Positions 51,263-62,638 of a stretch of DNA of 64,000 nt are shown here, piece after piece (position 1 is the stretch's first letter; each line of letters starts with the position of its first letter). The stretch is from assembly GCF_004798905.1 (NCBI RefSeq), contig NZ_SDMO01000001.1, positions 310,001-374,000 on the forward strand, in the 5' to 3' direction. Position numbers and translations under genes: made by a program. The stretch comes from Halomonas borealis (lineage in GTDB: Bacteria; Pseudomonadota; Gammaproteobacteria; Pseudomonadales; Halomonadaceae). Under the pieces are notes generated by a model. It saw only the letters and a list, made by a program, of their open reading frames with translations, was not told the DNA's origin and searched no databases.

Positions 51263-51299
51263 CCGCGCACCCGCCCACCGGCGGGTGCGCGGTCTTTCC
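51263..51299 (+). terminator. Intrinsic terminator after ppiB
   Basis: A perfect 13-bp GC-rich stem (51263-51275 with 51280-51292, CACC loop) is followed by tctttcct. It lies 19 bp after the ppiB stop and 23 bp before the lpxH start. Confidence 0.75.
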
Positions 51300-51321
51300 T
51301 CCGCCGCCCACGAGAGACGCC

Positions 51322-52080
51322 ATGTCGACCCTGCTGATCTCCGATCTTCATCTGCACCCCGGCGCCCCCGACATCACCGAAGGCTTGCTGAACTGGCTTG
51401 AGACCCGCGCCCCCGGGGCCGAGGCCCTGTATATCCTCGGCGACTTCTTCGAGGCCTGGATCGGCGACGACCTGCTCGACCTCGGCGCCGCCGACCCGAG
51501 CGGCACCGCCGAGCTCGCCTCGCGCATCGCCGCGGCCCTGAAGCGCCGCGCCGACGCCGGCACCGCCATCTACCTGATGCACGGCAACCGCGACTTCCTG
51601 CTCGGGGAGCGCTTCGCCGCCGCCGCCGGTGCGACCCTGCTGGCCGACCCCAGCGTGGTCACCCTCGGCGACGAGCGCGTGCTGCTGATGCACGGCGACA
51701 GCCTGTGCACCCTGGACGAGGCCTACATGAGCTTTCGCGCCAAGGCCCGGGACCCGCAGTGGCAGGCCCAGATCCTGGCGATGCCGATTCCCGAACGCCT
51801 GGCGCTGGCCAAGCAGCTGCGCGACCAGTCCGGTGAGGCCAACTCCAACAAGGCCGAGGACATCATGGACGTGACCCCCGACCAGGTGGTCCAGGCGCTG
51901 CGCGACCACGGCGTGACCACCATGATCCACGGCCACACCCATCGCCCCGCCGTCCACGAGCTGGAACTTGATGGCACGCCGGCGCGCCGCTACGTGCTGG
52001 GCGACTGGCAGCCGCAACGCGGTTGGGAGATCGAGATCGAGGCCGGCCAGCCGCCGATACTGCGCGACTTCCCGCTGTAG
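51322..52080 (+). CDS. lpxH: UDP-2,3-diacylglucosamine diphosphatase
   Basis: 252 aa calcineurin-type phosphoesterase. Metal motifs are LLISDLHL, LGDFFEAWIGDD, HGNRDFLLG, MHGDSLCTLD and HGHTHRPAVHEL. It cleaves UDP-2,3-diacylglucosamine to lipid X in lipid A synthesis. It follows ppiB, as in many gammaproteobacteria, but with a terminator between. Confidence 0.93.
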   Translation: MSTLLISDLHLHPGAPDITEGLLNWLETRAPGAEALYILGDFFEAWIGDDLLDLGAADPSGTAELASRIAAALKRRADAGTAIYLMHGNRDFLLGERFAAAAGATLLADPSVVTLGDERVLLMHGDSLCTLDEAYMSFRAKARDPQWQAQILAMPIPERLALAKQLRDQSGEANSNKAEDIMDVTPDQVVQALRDHGVTTMIHGHTHRPAVHELELDGTPARRYVLGDWQPQRGWEIEIEAGQPPILRDFPL

Positions 52081-52109
52081 CTACCCTGGCGCCTGAGGGC
52101 CCCGCTCGC

Positions 52110-53147
52110 TCAGCGGCGGCAGGCGGCCAGCCCCGCCTCGAGCCCCTCGGCCTCTGGCATCGCCGCCGAGTCGGCGATCAGCTCCAGGCGCGAATCGCGG
52201 CGCCAGGCGCTGGGCGCCAGGGTGGCGCGACCCTGCGCGCGATCGTAGCTTCGCCAGCCGGCATCGGTATGCAGCACCGCCTTGATGCGCAGCGCCCGCG
52301 GCAACGCCTCCAGAAACGCGGTCAAGGCATCCAGGCAGAACACCTCCTCGGCATGCCAGCGCCATCCCAGGCTGCGATGCCCCAGAGACTGGCCGACCTC
52401 GCGGCAGGGCCTGCCCGGGCTCGGTTCGCGACCGGGCGCCCCCGCCAGCTCCAGCGTCGGCGCGGATAGCCCCTCCGTCGCCGACGGGACCCGATGATCC
52501 GCGGAGCGCGACACCGAGTCGACATCCTCACGATGCCCCTGCCCGCTCAGCAGCCGCTCGACGGGCAGGCTGCCATGAGGCGCCTCGACGACCCAGCGCT
52601 TGGCCGGCCATAGTGCCGCCAGGTAGTCACGGGCCGCCGCCCGCTGGGTCTCATCGGCCAGATCGGTCATCGTCAGCGCCACACCATCGGCCATGGCCAA
52701 CTGGTCGCGGAAGGTCTCGTGCTCCCGAGCCCGAGCGTCGTCGAGGCGTCGCGGGTCGAGCAACGCCACGATGTCCTGCACCGCCAGGGCCTCGCCGAGC
52801 CCCTCGTCGCGCAGCAGGTCGAGCAGGCCCGCCGGGTGCCCAAGCCCAGAGGGCTCGATCAGCAGCCGGTCGGGGCGGTGGCGATGCAGCAGATTGACCA
52901 GTGATGCCTGCAGCACGAAGGCCAGCTGGCAACACAGGCAGCCGCCGGGCAACCCCTTGACCACCACATCATCACGGGACTCGAACAGCGCCTGATCGAT
53001 CCCGACCCGGCCGAACTCGTTGATCACCACCGCCCAGCGCTCCCCAGGCGGCTTGTCGTCGAGCAGGCGGCGAATCAGGCTGCTCTTGCCGCTGCCGAGG
53101 AACCCGGTGATGACATGGACGGGGATCGGCTCCCGAATCGACGACAT
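52110..53147 (-). CDS. CobW/COG0523-family GTPase, probable zinc metallochaperone
   Basis: 345 aa. GFLGSGKS (15-22) is the P-loop, C70-x-C72-C73 in GGCLCCQL is the metal-binding motif of COG0523 proteins, and TMTDLAD supplies a TKxD-like base motif. A CobW_C domain occupies about 250-340 (LDALTAFLEALPRALRIKAVL). A perfect Zur-like palindrome (53179-53193) lies 32 bp before the start, so it is likely induced in zinc starvation, as the ZigA/YeiR/YjiA-like chaperones are. It converges with lpxH. Confidence 0.82.
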   Translation of the reverse strand: MSSIREPIPVHVITGFLGSGKSSLIRRLLDDKPPGERWAVVINEFGRVGIDQALFESRDDVVVKGLPGGCLCCQLAFVLQASLVNLLHRHRPDRLLIEPSGLGHPAGLLDLLRDEGLGEALAVQDIVALLDPRRLDDARAREHETFRDQLAMADGVALTMTDLADETQRAAARDYLAALWPAKRWVVEAPHGSLPVERLLSGQGHREDVDSVSRSADHRVPSATEGLSAPTLELAGAPGREPSPGRPCREVGQSLGHRSLGWRWHAEEVFCLDALTAFLEALPRALRIKAVLHTDAGWRSYDRAQGRATLAPSAWRRDSRLELIADSAAMPEAEGLEAGLAACRR

Positions 53148-53178
53148 GGCGCACCTCGCAGGTTGGAGTCGACAAAAA

Positions 53179-53193
53179 TGTTATTTTATAACA
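53179..53193. promoter_or_regulatory. Zur-box-like palindrome upstream of the CobW-family gene
   Basis: TGTTAT-ttt-ATAACA is a perfect 15-bp palindrome 32 bp before the start codon at 53147, in the position of an operator. It matches the core of gammaproteobacterial Zur sites (GTTATAatATAAC type). Zinc-loaded Zur would repress the gene. Confidence 0.75.
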
Positions 53194-53205
53194 GGTTGAA
53201 CCCAT

Positions 53206-53238
53206 AAAAAAACGCGCACCACCGCTCGGTGATGCGCG
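53206..53238 (-). terminator. Intrinsic terminator of ppiD
   Basis: On the minus strand an 11-bp stem (53238-53228 with 53223-53213, GAGC loop, one G-T pair) is followed by seven T residues. It lies 38 bp beyond the ppiD stop. Confidence 0.85.
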
Positions 53239-53275
53239 CTTCCACGTCGACGCCAGGCCGACGACGGGGAGCCGA

Positions 53276-55096
53276 CTAGAGCCGCGTGACCTCGGCCTGC
53301 TCACGCAGATGCTCGAGCAGGCCGTTGACTGCCGCCTGAGAACGCAGCTGACGCGCCATGCGGGCCACGAAGGCCTCGCTCTGTTCATTGGCCTCGCCGG
53401 CGGTTACCGCCGACAGTCCGATCAGCACGACCCGCTGGCCATCACTGGCGCGGCCGTAGACGGTCTCGCCCTCGGTCGGATGCGGCAGGCGGAAGGCTTC
53501 ATCGATCACCGGCTGGGCGAGATCGCCACCCGACTGACGGCTCAGCGACTCGGTACGCTGCCAGTCGAGCCCCGGCGCCTCGCCATCACGCAGCGAGGTC
53601 AAAAGCTCATCGGCTCGAGACTCGAGCGCCTCGCGGGTCTTGGCGTCGGTCACCGCGGCGACGACACGCTCACGCACTTCCTCAAGCGGCAGCGTGGTGG
53701 CATCGCGATGCTCCATCGCCCGCAGCACCATGCGACGGTCCTCGCCCAGCTCGATCACCTCGCTGTTGAAGCCCTCTTCCAGCACATCATCGGCGAAGGC
53801 CTGACGCATCACACCGGGCTCGGCGAGCACGCCGTCGGCGGCGTCGCGGCTGACCCAGCCGCTCTGCTGGCGCTCGAGGCCGAGCGAATCGGCGACACTT
53901 GCCAGGTCCTCGGCGGCGAAGCTCTCGTCGATCAGCTCCTGAGCCTTATCGTTGAAGGCATCCTCGACCTGCTCCTGGGCCACCTCTTGGCGCAGATCCT
54001 CACGCGCCTGTTCGAACGACGGGCGGTCGAGCCCGGTGACCTTGATCAAGTGCAGGCCGTTGTCGGTCTCGACGATATCCGAGACCTGCCCCTTGCCGAG
54101 GGCGAAGGCCGCCTCCTCGAAGGCCTCACCGAAGAATCCGCGGCCGATCACGCCGAGATCGCCCCCCTCGTCACTGGTGGACGTATCATCGGAGAACTCG
54201 GCGGCCAGCTCGGCGAAGGATGTTCCCTCGGCCAGGCGTGACTGGACGTCATCGAGGCGCGCCACGGCGTCCTCGCGGGAGCGCTCATCGCCGATACTCA
54301 CCATGATGTGGGAGACCCGCCGATCGGCGTTGGCCGCCCTGTCCTGCCAGGCCTGACGCAGGTCATCTTCGGAGACTTCCACGCCTTCGGCCATGGCCTT
54401 CCGGTCGAGCACCACATAGGCCAGCTTGACCTGCTCGGGACGCTGATAGTCGTCGGCATGCGCCTCGTAGTAGGCCTGAAGATCGTCCTCGCCGACCTCG
54501 GGCGCCTGAGTGAGGTCCTCCGGCGTCAACGCATAGTGGCGGAAGGTCCGTGCCTGGCGCTGCAGTTCGGCCAGGCGCTGCTGCTCGCTCGGCAGGCTGA
54601 ACTCGCTGATCGCCAGCCCCTGCTGGAGCTGGCGACGCTTCATGTCCTCGCGCAGCTGGGCACGGAAGGCGACCGGCGTGAAGCCGGCACTGGCCAGGCG
54701 ATTCCTGAACAGCTCGCTGTCGAAGCGGCCGTTGGCGTCCTGGAAGTCCGGTAGGGTGACGATCAGCTGGTCGATCTGGGCGTCGGACAGGTGCAACCCG
54801 CCTTGCTCGGCATATTGGGTCAGCAGCTGATTGGTGACTAGGTTATCGAGCGTGTCGGCTCGCAGCTGGCGCTCCTGCTCGGGCGGCACCTGGCCACTGC
54901 GGATGGCGCGCTGCACCTCGAGTTCGACCTGCTGTCGCATGATCGGCTCGCCGTTGACCTTGGCGACCTCCTCGCCGTCGCTGTTCAGCAGCCCCACCAG
55001 GGACTCCACGCCGAACAGGGCCATGGTCACCACCACGGCACCGACCAGGATCTTGGCGCCCCAACTGGTGGAGCGGTCACGAATACTTTGCAGCAT
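53276..55096 (-). CDS. ppiD: Periplasmic folding chaperone PpiD
   Basis: 606 aa with one N-terminal membrane anchor (about 13-34, KILVGAVVVTMALFGV), a SurA_N-like chaperone segment and a parvulin domain (about 265-360: VSHIMVSIGDERSREDAV, FSDDTSTSDEGGDLGVIGRG). It is held in the inner membrane with its bulk in the periplasm, assisting proteins that leave the Sec translocon. It lies downstream of hupB in the standard lon-hupB-ppiD order, with terminators between hupB and ppiD and after ppiD. Confidence 0.92.
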   Translation of the reverse strand: MLQSIRDRSTSWGAKILVGAVVVTMALFGVESLVGLLNSDGEEVAKVNGEPIMRQQVELEVQRAIRSGQVPPEQERQLRADTLDNLVTNQLLTQYAEQGGLHLSDAQIDQLIVTLPDFQDANGRFDSELFRNRLASAGFTPVAFRAQLREDMKRRQLQQGLAISEFSLPSEQQRLAELQRQARTFRHYALTPEDLTQAPEVGEDDLQAYYEAHADDYQRPEQVKLAYVVLDRKAMAEGVEVSEDDLRQAWQDRAANADRRVSHIMVSIGDERSREDAVARLDDVQSRLAEGTSFAELAAEFSDDTSTSDEGGDLGVIGRGFFGEAFEEAAFALGKGQVSDIVETDNGLHLIKVTGLDRPSFEQAREDLRQEVAQEQVEDAFNDKAQELIDESFAAEDLASVADSLGLERQQSGWVSRDAADGVLAEPGVMRQAFADDVLEEGFNSEVIELGEDRRMVLRAMEHRDATTLPLEEVRERVVAAVTDAKTREALESRADELLTSLRDGEAPGLDWQRTESLSRQSGGDLAQPVIDEAFRLPHPTEGETVYGRASDGQRVVLIGLSAVTAGEANEQSEAFVARMARQLRSQAAVNGLLEHLREQAEVTRL

Positions 55097-55199
55097 GCAG
55101 GCCTCTGCGGATCTTGTGGGTCAGGACGCACATCTTACATGCGTACACACTGGCCACGCGACAGGATGAGCGCAGCGCGCCCGCCCCGACGGGGCCCCG

Positions 55200-55237
55200 A
55201 AACAGAACAGGCGCACCGCGACAGCGGTGCGCCTGTA
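55200..55237 (-). terminator. Intrinsic terminator of hupB
   Basis: On the minus strand a perfect 13-bp stem (ACAGGCGCACCGC, 55237-55225 with 55220-55208) is followed by the T-rich ttctgttt. It lies 37 bp beyond the hupB stop, before ppiD. Confidence 0.75.
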
Positions 55238-55274
55238 GGGAAACGTCATTCAGGATAACGGCCTAGCCGTATCC

Positions 55275-55547
55275 TTAGTTGACGGAATCCTTGAGCGCCT
55301 TGCCGGCCTTGAAACTCGGCACCTTGGCGGCGCTGATCTCGATCGGATCACCGGTCTGCGGATTACGGCCGGTACGCGCGGCACGCTCCTTGACGGTGAA
55401 GGTGCCAAAACCCACCAGAGAGACACTATCGCCCTTCTTCAGGCTATCGGCCACGGTGTCGACCATGGCATCCAGCGCGCGGGAAGCGGCTGCCTTGGGA
55501 ATATCGGCAGACGCAGCAATGGCTTCGATCAGCTCGGACTTGTTCAC
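55275..55547 (-). CDS. hupB: DNA-binding protein HU-beta
   Basis: 90 aa, the full HU length. [22 protein letters not shown] forms the dimer helices, [26 protein letters not shown] holds the DNA-bending arm with the conserved RNPQTG and the intercalating proline, and [12 protein letters not shown] closes the fold. It bends and wraps DNA as a nucleoid protein. It has its own strong promoter (55630-55659). Confidence 0.97.
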   Translation of the reverse strand: MNKSELIEAIAASADIPKAAASRALDAMVDTVADSLKKGDSVSLVGFGTFTVKERAARTGRNPQTGDPIEISAAKVPSFKAGKALKDSVN

Positions 55548-55629
55548 ACTTCACCCCTTGACTGTTACGTAAATTGGCTCTAATCGGCGATACTTGCGGC
55601 TGACTGACGCGATCACAGCATGGCGGTAG

Positions 55630-55659
55630 TTTATAGCAATGCGATGAAAGACGTGTCAA
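55630..55659 (-). promoter_or_regulatory. Sigma-70 promoter of hupB
   Basis: On the minus strand TTGACA (55659-55654) and TATAAA (55635-55630) are separated by 18 bp, both nearly perfect. Transcription would start near 55623, leaving a leader of about 75 nt before the hupB ATG. Confidence 0.8.
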
Positions 55660-55686
55660 GCAACCTTCCCTGACAACTCCCACCAC

Positions 55687-55706
55687 TCCGGGGTTTTTAC
55701 CCCGGA
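55687..55706 (-). terminator. Hairpin between lon and hupB
   Basis: TCCGGGGT/ACCCCGGA, an 8-bp perfect stem with a tttt (plus strand) loop, lies 19 bp past the lon stop. No T-run follows on the minus strand, so it may reduce rather than stop lon readthrough into hupB or protect the lon 3' end. Confidence 0.45.
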
Positions 55707-55724
55707 AAGTAGAGAAAAATGTCG

Positions 55725-58133
<2,409 letters not shown>

Positions 58134-58172
58134 CGCAGACCTTCCTCAAACGATCAATGGAGATACCCAGGG

Positions 58173-58200
58173 AATGGGGGCGATGGCGCGGCATTGCAAG
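58173..58200 (-). promoter_or_regulatory. Heat-shock (sigma-32) promoter of lon
   Basis: On the minus strand CTTGCAA (58200-58194) and CCCCATT (58179-58173) are 14 bp apart, against the consensus CTTGAAA, 11-16 bp, CCCCATnT. It lies about 40 bp before the lon start, where heat-shock control of lon is expected. Confidence 0.65.
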
Positions 58201-58218
58201 GTCATAGCCGATGACGCG

Positions 58219-58248
58219 GCAAAGAAAAGGGCCGCTGATGCGGCCCTT
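58219..58248 (-). terminator. Intrinsic terminator of clpX
   Basis: On the minus strand AAGGGCCGC/GCGGCCCTT (58248-58227, atca loop) is followed by ttcttt. It lies about 50 bp past the clpX stop. A second, weaker stem (gacgccc/gggcgtc, 58257-58276) sits between. Confidence 0.75.
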
Positions 58249-58298
58249 GGATCGACGACGCCCATTGGCGGGCGTCGCACCGACGCGAGACGGGCGTC

Positions 58299-59576
58299 TC
58301 AGCCGTCGGTACCGTCGACCTTCGATGCTTCCTGCTGGGAGTAGATCAGCAACGGATCGCTGTCGCCGGCGATGACGGAGGCATCGATCACCACCTTGGA
58401 GACGCCTTCCTTGGAAGGAATCTCGTACATGGTGTCGAGCAGCACCGACTCGAGGATGGAACGCAGGCCACGCGCGCCGGTGTTGCGGGCCATGGCCTTG
58501 CCGGCCACCGCACGCAGGGCGTCTTCGCGGAAATCGAGCTCCACTCCTTCCATCTCGAACAGCCGGCCGTACTGCTTGATCAGCGAGTTCTTCGGCTCGG
58601 TGAGGATCTGGATCAGCGCATCCTCGGTGAGCTCGGTGAGCGTCGCGATGACCGGCAGGCGACCGACGAACTCGGGAATCAAGCCGAACTTGACCAGATC
58701 CTCGGGCTCCACGTCCAGCAGCAGGTCGCCGACGCCCTTGGTCTCGTCCTTGCTCTTCACCTCGGCATTGAAGCCGATGCCGCCCTTCTCGGCGCGATCA
58801 CGAATGACCTTGTCGAGGCCGGCGAAGGCACCGCCGACGATGAACAGCATGTTGGTGGTGTCGACCGACACGAACTCCTGCTGCGGATGCTTGCGACCAC
58901 CCTGCGGCGGCACCTGGGCCGTGGTGCCTTCGATCAGCTTGAGCAGGGCCTGCTGGACGCCCTCACCGGAAACATCCCGAGTGATCGACGGATTGTCCGA
59001 CTTGCGCGAGATCTTGTCGATCTCGTCGATGTAGACGATGCCGCGCTGGGCCTTGTCGACGTCGTAGTCGCACTTCTGCAGCAGCTTCTGGATGATGTTC
59101 TCGACATCCTCGCCGACATAACCCGCCTCGGTCAGCGTGGTCGCATCGGCGATGGTGAACGGCACATTGAGCAGCCGCGCCATCGTCTCGGCCAGCAGCG
59201 TCTTGCCGCTACCGGTCGGGCCGATCAGCAGGATGTTGGACTTGCCCAGCTCCACCTCTTCCTTGGGGCTGTTGCGAAGCCGCTTGTAATGGTTGTAGAC
59301 CGCCACCGACAGCACCATCTTGGCGCGGTCCTGGCCGATCACGTAGTCATCGAGGGTGTGACGAATTTCGCGGGGGGCAGGCAGACGCTCCTCGTCGCTC
59401 TCGGCATCGGCATCGAGCACCTCCTCGCGAATGATGTCGTTGCACAGATCGACACACTCATCGCAGATATAGACGGACGGGCCGGCAATCAGCTTGCGCA
59501 CTTCGTTCTGGTTCTTGCCACAGAACGAGCAGTACAGCAGCTTGCCGCCTTCGTCCGTGCCTTTGCCGTCGGCCAT
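58299..59576 (-). CDS. clpX: ClpX ATPase subunit of the Clp protease
   Basis: 425 aa. The zinc-binding domain has C16, C19, C38 and C41 ([17 protein letters not shown]). Walker A is [10 protein letters not shown] (about 113-122), the pore loop is GYVGEDV and Walker [13 protein letters not shown]. It unfolds substrates and passes them to ClpP, whose gene lies 76 bp upstream. Confidence 0.97.
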   Translation of the reverse strand: MADGKGTDEGGKLLYCSFCGKNQNEVRKLIAGPSVYICDECVDLCNDIIREEVLDADAESDEERLPAPREIRHTLDDYVIGQDRAKMVLSVAVYNHYKRLRNSPKEEVELGKSNILLIGPTGSGKTLLAETMARLLNVPFTIADATTLTEAGYVGEDVENIIQKLLQKCDYDVDKAQRGIVYIDEIDKISRKSDNPSITRDVSGEGVQQALLKLIEGTTAQVPPQGGRKHPQQEFVSVDTTNMLFIVGGAFAGLDKVIRDRAEKGGIGFNAEVKSKDETKGVGDLLLDVEPEDLVKFGLIPEFVGRLPVIATLTELTEDALIQILTEPKNSLIKQYGRLFEMEGVELDFREDALRAVAGKAMARNTGARGLRSILESVLLDTMYEIPSKEGVSKVVIDASVIAGDSDPLLIYSQQEASKVDGTDG

Positions 59577-59652
59577 TCGTGTACCTCTCTCGCAGCGGCG
59601 GCCCGCAGGCCGCCGGTAATCACGTAATCAGAGCGTGGTAAATATCACGCTA

Positions 59653-60273
59653 TCAGGATGTCGGCCGCTTATCCAGCATGGCATCGATCAGGCCATACTC
59701 CGCCGCCTGAGGGCCGCTCATGAAGTTGTCGCGGTCGGTATCCCGGGCGATCGTCTCGAATTCCTGACCGGTGTGATCGGCCAGAATCTGGTTGAGCTTC
59801 TCGCGGATACCGAGGATCTCGCGGGTATGGATCTCGATGTCCGAGGCCTGCCCCTGGTAGCCGCCCAGCGGCTGGTGGATCATCATCCGCGAGTTGGGCA
59901 GGCAGTAGCGCTTGCCCGCCGCGCCGCCGGCCAGCAGCAGTGCACCCATGCTCGCCGCCTGACCGATACACACGGTGGAGACGTCGGGCTTGATGAACTG
60001 CATGGTGTCGTAGATCGACATCCCGGCGGTGACGGAGCCGCCTGGCGAGTTGATGTAAAGATGGATGTCCTTGTCCGGGTTCTCGGACTCCAGGAACAGC
60101 ATCTGCGCCACCAGCAGGTTGGCCGTGTAGTCCTCGACCGGCCCCACCAGGAAGATCACGCGTTCCTTGAGCAGGCGGGAATAGATGTCGTAGGACCGCT
60201 CGCCGCGTGCGCTCTGCTCGACCACCATCGGCACCAGGCCGCCGGCGGATTGGGTATCGAACTCGTTGCTCAT
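59653..60273 (-). CDS. clpP: ClpP protease subunit
   Basis: 206 aa serine peptidase with S108 in [12 protein letters not shown]133 in MIHQPLGG and D182. The short N-terminal ~10-residue pro-segment is as usual. Fourteen subunits form the chamber fed by ClpX. It is between tig and clpX in the conserved order. Confidence 0.97.
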   Translation of the reverse strand: MSNEFDTQSAGGLVPMVVEQSARGERSYDIYSRLLKERVIFLVGPVEDYTANLLVAQMLFLESENPDKDIHLYINSPGGSVTAGMSIYDTMQFIKPDVSTVCIGQAASMGALLLAGGAAGKRYCLPNSRMMIHQPLGGYQGQASDIEIHTREILGIREKLNQILADHTGQEFETIARDTDRDNFMSGPQAAEYGLIDAMLDKRPTS

Positions 60274-60506
60274 GGTGATGTCCTTGCGTCCGATGTGTGG
60301 GGGCGATACCAGAAAGCCCGCCGGGCTTGACTGATCTCGCGAAGGTCACGGATGTGTCATACCGCATCGAGACATGGGGGTGAATAGCGCACTATTCAAC
60401 GCCGTGGCTCGTCGGGCGTGGGACATCGCGGCGCCAGCGCCGATCAGCCCGCCCCCGGCAGGCCCCGACCCTCCGCGCATCGCGAGCGGAAGGCCGGGAG
60501 ACGCCA
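60274..60506. other. tig-clpP intergenic region
   Basis: 233 bp without a gene. A 6-bp stem (AAGCCC/GGGCTT, 60314-60328, minus strand followed by tctgg) could be a weak terminator for tig. The remainder must carry the clpP promoter. I looked for a sigma-32 pair here and found none with acceptable spacing. Confidence 0.4.
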
Positions 60507-61862
60507 TCACGCCTGTGCTTCGGCCTCGTCGGCTTCTTCGCCGTCGGCTTCGCCACCCTGCTGCTGGGCCGCGGCCAGCGCATCCTGGTAGCTCATCTCG
60601 ACGTCCTTGACGGTCGCCTGAGACAGCAGCACGTCGACGCCCTTCTCTTCGAGGACCGCGGACTTGACCTGATCCTTCATCTGGTCGTTGCCCATGTAGT
60701 ACTCGACGACCTGCTGCGGGTCCTGGTACTGCTGGGCCAGTTCTTCGACCTTGGCCTTGATCTCGTCGTCGGAGGCGTCGAGCTCGTTGACCTTGATCAC
60801 TTCGGCCAGCAGCAGGCCGATCTGCACGCGGCTCTTGGCTTGCTCGGCGAACAGCTCGTCGGGCAGCTGGCTGACGTCGAAGTCCTCGCCGAGGCCGAAC
60901 TGCTGAGCGGCCTGACGCTTGAGACCGTCGGTCTCCTGCTGGACCAGGGCCTGCGGCACCGGGATATCGTTGGCCTGCTTCAGCGCCTCGAGCACCTGCT
61001 GCTTGACGCGGTTGTCGATGGCCTGGGTGGACTCGCGGGTCATGTTCTTGGTGATCTCGTCACGGAACTTGGACAGATCACCGTCATCGACGCCGAACTT
61101 CTCGACGAAGGCCGCATCGATCTCGGGCAGGGCCTGCGCCTTGATGGCGTTGACCTTGACCTTGAAGGTCGCTTCCTGGCCGGCCAGCTGCTCGGCCTGG
61201 TAGTCCTCGGGGAAGGTGACCTTGAGCTCCTTGTCCTCACCGGCCTTGGCGCCGATCAGCTGCTCTTCGAAGCCGGGGATGAAGCTGTTGGAACCGATCA
61301 CCAGGTCGTGACCTTCGGCGCTACCGCCTTCGAACGGCTCGTCGCCCAGGTAACCCTGGAAATCGATGTTGATCTGATCGCCATCCTCGGCGGCCCGCTC
61401 GACGGTTTCCCAGTCGGCGTTCTGCTTGCGCAGGGTCTCGATCATCTCGTCGACATCGCTGTCGGCCAGGTCGACCACCGGACGCTCGACCTCGGTGCCC
61501 TCGATCGAGGCCAGCTCGACTTGCGGGTAGATCTCCAGGGTCGCGGTGAACTCGAGATCCTTGCCGGCCTCGTTGACCTCGGCTTCGATCTGCGGGTTGC
61601 CGGCCGGGTTGAGGCTCTCGTCGGTGATGGCCTTGACGTAACGCTCGCGCATCACCTCGCCGACCACCTCGTCGCGCACGCCGCTACCATAGCGCTGACG
61701 GATCACCGACATCGGCACCTTGCCCTGGCGGAAACCATCCAGGCGCACGTTCTTGGAGGCATCCTTGAGGCGAGCGGCAACGGCATCGTCGATTTCGGCG
61801 GCCGGCACCTGCACCTTGATGCGGCGTTCAATCTGGGAGGTCGTATCGACGGAAACTTGCAT
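60507..61862 (-). CDS. tig: Trigger factor
   Basis: 451 aa. The ribosome-binding motif appears as GFRQGKVPMSVIRQRYG (about 43-60), the FKBP-like domain at about 150-245 (DQINIDFQGYLGDEPFEGG) and the helical chaperone arms thereafter. The acidic Glu/Ala-rich tail is common in halophile homologues. It is the nascent-chain chaperone and peptidyl-prolyl isomerase. It lies downstream of the tRNA operon, as in pseudomonads and halomonads. Confidence 0.96.
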   Translation of the reverse strand: MQVSVDTTSQIERRIKVQVPAAEIDDAVAARLKDASKNVRLDGFRQGKVPMSVIRQRYGSGVRDEVVGEVMRERYVKAITDESLNPAGNPQIEAEVNEAGKDLEFTATLEIYPQVELASIEGTEVERPVVDLADSDVDEMIETLRKQNADWETVERAAEDGDQINIDFQGYLGDEPFEGGSAEGHDLVIGSNSFIPGFEEQLIGAKAGEDKELKVTFPEDYQAEQLAGQEATFKVKVNAIKAQALPEIDAAFVEKFGVDDGDLSKFRDEITKNMTRESTQAIDNRVKQQVLEALKQANDIPVPQALVQQETDGLKRQAAQQFGLGEDFDVSQLPDELFAEQAKSRVQIGLLLAEVIKVNELDASDDEIKAKVEELAQQYQDPQQVVEYYMGNDQMKDQVKSAVLEEKGVDVLLSQATVKDVEMSYQDALAAAQQQGGEADGEEADEAEAQA

Positions 61863-62065
61863 GAATTGTCCTCTACCGACTGGGGCGTTCAGTGTGTGAA
61901 AAGCGCTGCGTGAAAAGCGTCTCGATGTTCAAGGGCAAGGATTCTATGAATCCCGCCCAGCAGTGGCAAGCGCCATGCGCGAAGATATGGGGGCGATGAC
62001 TCGGCGAGACAAGGGTCGGGCGACGATTCTTCATGCCACGCCGGCATCGATGCCAACCTGGCAAA

Positions 62066-62099
62066 CACAACAAAACCGCCACTCACCGTATTAGGTGGC
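62066..62099 (-). terminator. Probable terminator of the tRNA operon
   Basis: On the minus strand GCCAC/GTGGC (62099-62078, with a further internal CACC/GGTG option) is followed by the T-rich ggttttgttgtg. It lies about 45 bp past the last tRNA. Confidence 0.5.
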
Positions 62100-62144
62100 A
62101 GCGCCTGAAATCGTCACGACATCGATACTGAAGAAGGGAGGCAA

Positions 62145-62220
62145 TGGGGTGGATGATGGGGATCGAACCCACGACCACCGGAGCCACAATCCGGGGCTCT
62201 ACCACTGAGCTACATCCACC
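62145..62220 (-). tRNA. tRNA-His (anticodon GTG), copy 2
   Basis: Minus strand starts GGTGGATGTAGCTCAG with the extra 5' G of tRNA-His; the anticodon arm reads cggattgtggctccg, giving GTG; the 3' end is CATCCACCCCA with encoded CCA at 62147-62145. Last gene of the Pro-Arg-His-His operon. Confidence 0.97.
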
Positions 62221-62242
62221 ACTGCCTGAGGTGCTATCGAAA

Positions 62243-62318
62243 TGGGGTGGATGATGGGGATCGAACCCACGACCACCGGAGCCACAATCCGGGGCTCTAC
62301 CACTGAGCTACACCCACC
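62243..62318 (-). tRNA. tRNA-His (anticodon GTG), copy 1
   Basis: Nearly identical to the copy at 62145-62220. The 5' strand reads GGTGGGTG rather than GGTGGATG while the 3' strand is unchanged, so the fifth acceptor pair is G-U here and A-U in the other copy. It is separated from copy 2 by 22 bp. Confidence 0.97.
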
Positions 62319-62363
62319 ATTTCGATATGACTCAACCGAGAGACCGCAAGGTGCCAAACCAGC

Positions 62364-62440
62364 TGGCGCGCCCAGCAGGAATTGAACCTGCAACCTACGG
62401 CTTAGAAGGCCGTTGCTCTATCCGGTTGAGCTATGGGCGC
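62364..62440 (-). tRNA. tRNA-Arg (anticodon TCT)
   Basis: Minus strand: GCGCCCATAGCTCAACCGG, anticodon loop ccttctaag (anticodon TCT), T arm gttcaattc and 3' GGGCGCGCCA with CCA encoded at 62366-62364. It reads AGA codons, which are rare in this GC-rich genome. Confidence 0.97.
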
Positions 62441-62508
62441 ATTCTACGTTCCCGAGCATCTTACCGCAAGCCATGAATTGAATATTTTTCCATTCAATCA
62501 ACAGCTTG

Positions 62509-62585
62509 TGGTCGGGGTGGAGGGATTCGAACCCCCGACATCCTGCTCCCAAAGCAGGCGCGCTACCAAACTGCGCTACACCCCG
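62509..62585 (-). tRNA. tRNA-Pro (anticodon TGG)
   Basis: Minus strand: CGGGGTGTAGCGCAGTTTGG, anticodon loop ctttgggag (TGG), T arm gttcgaatc and CACCCCGACCA with CCA encoded. First gene of the tRNA operon, with the promoter at 62639-62666. Confidence 0.97.
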
Positions 62586-62638
62586 CCGGCTCTTGCACGG
62601 CCTCGACGCCGCCGCAGGGACCTCGTCGAGCGCTGCGT

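Noticed and set aside
60274..60370. Heat-shock promoter before clpP
   Set aside because: A CCCCCA stretch is present, but no CTTGAAA-like box lies 11-16 bp upstream.
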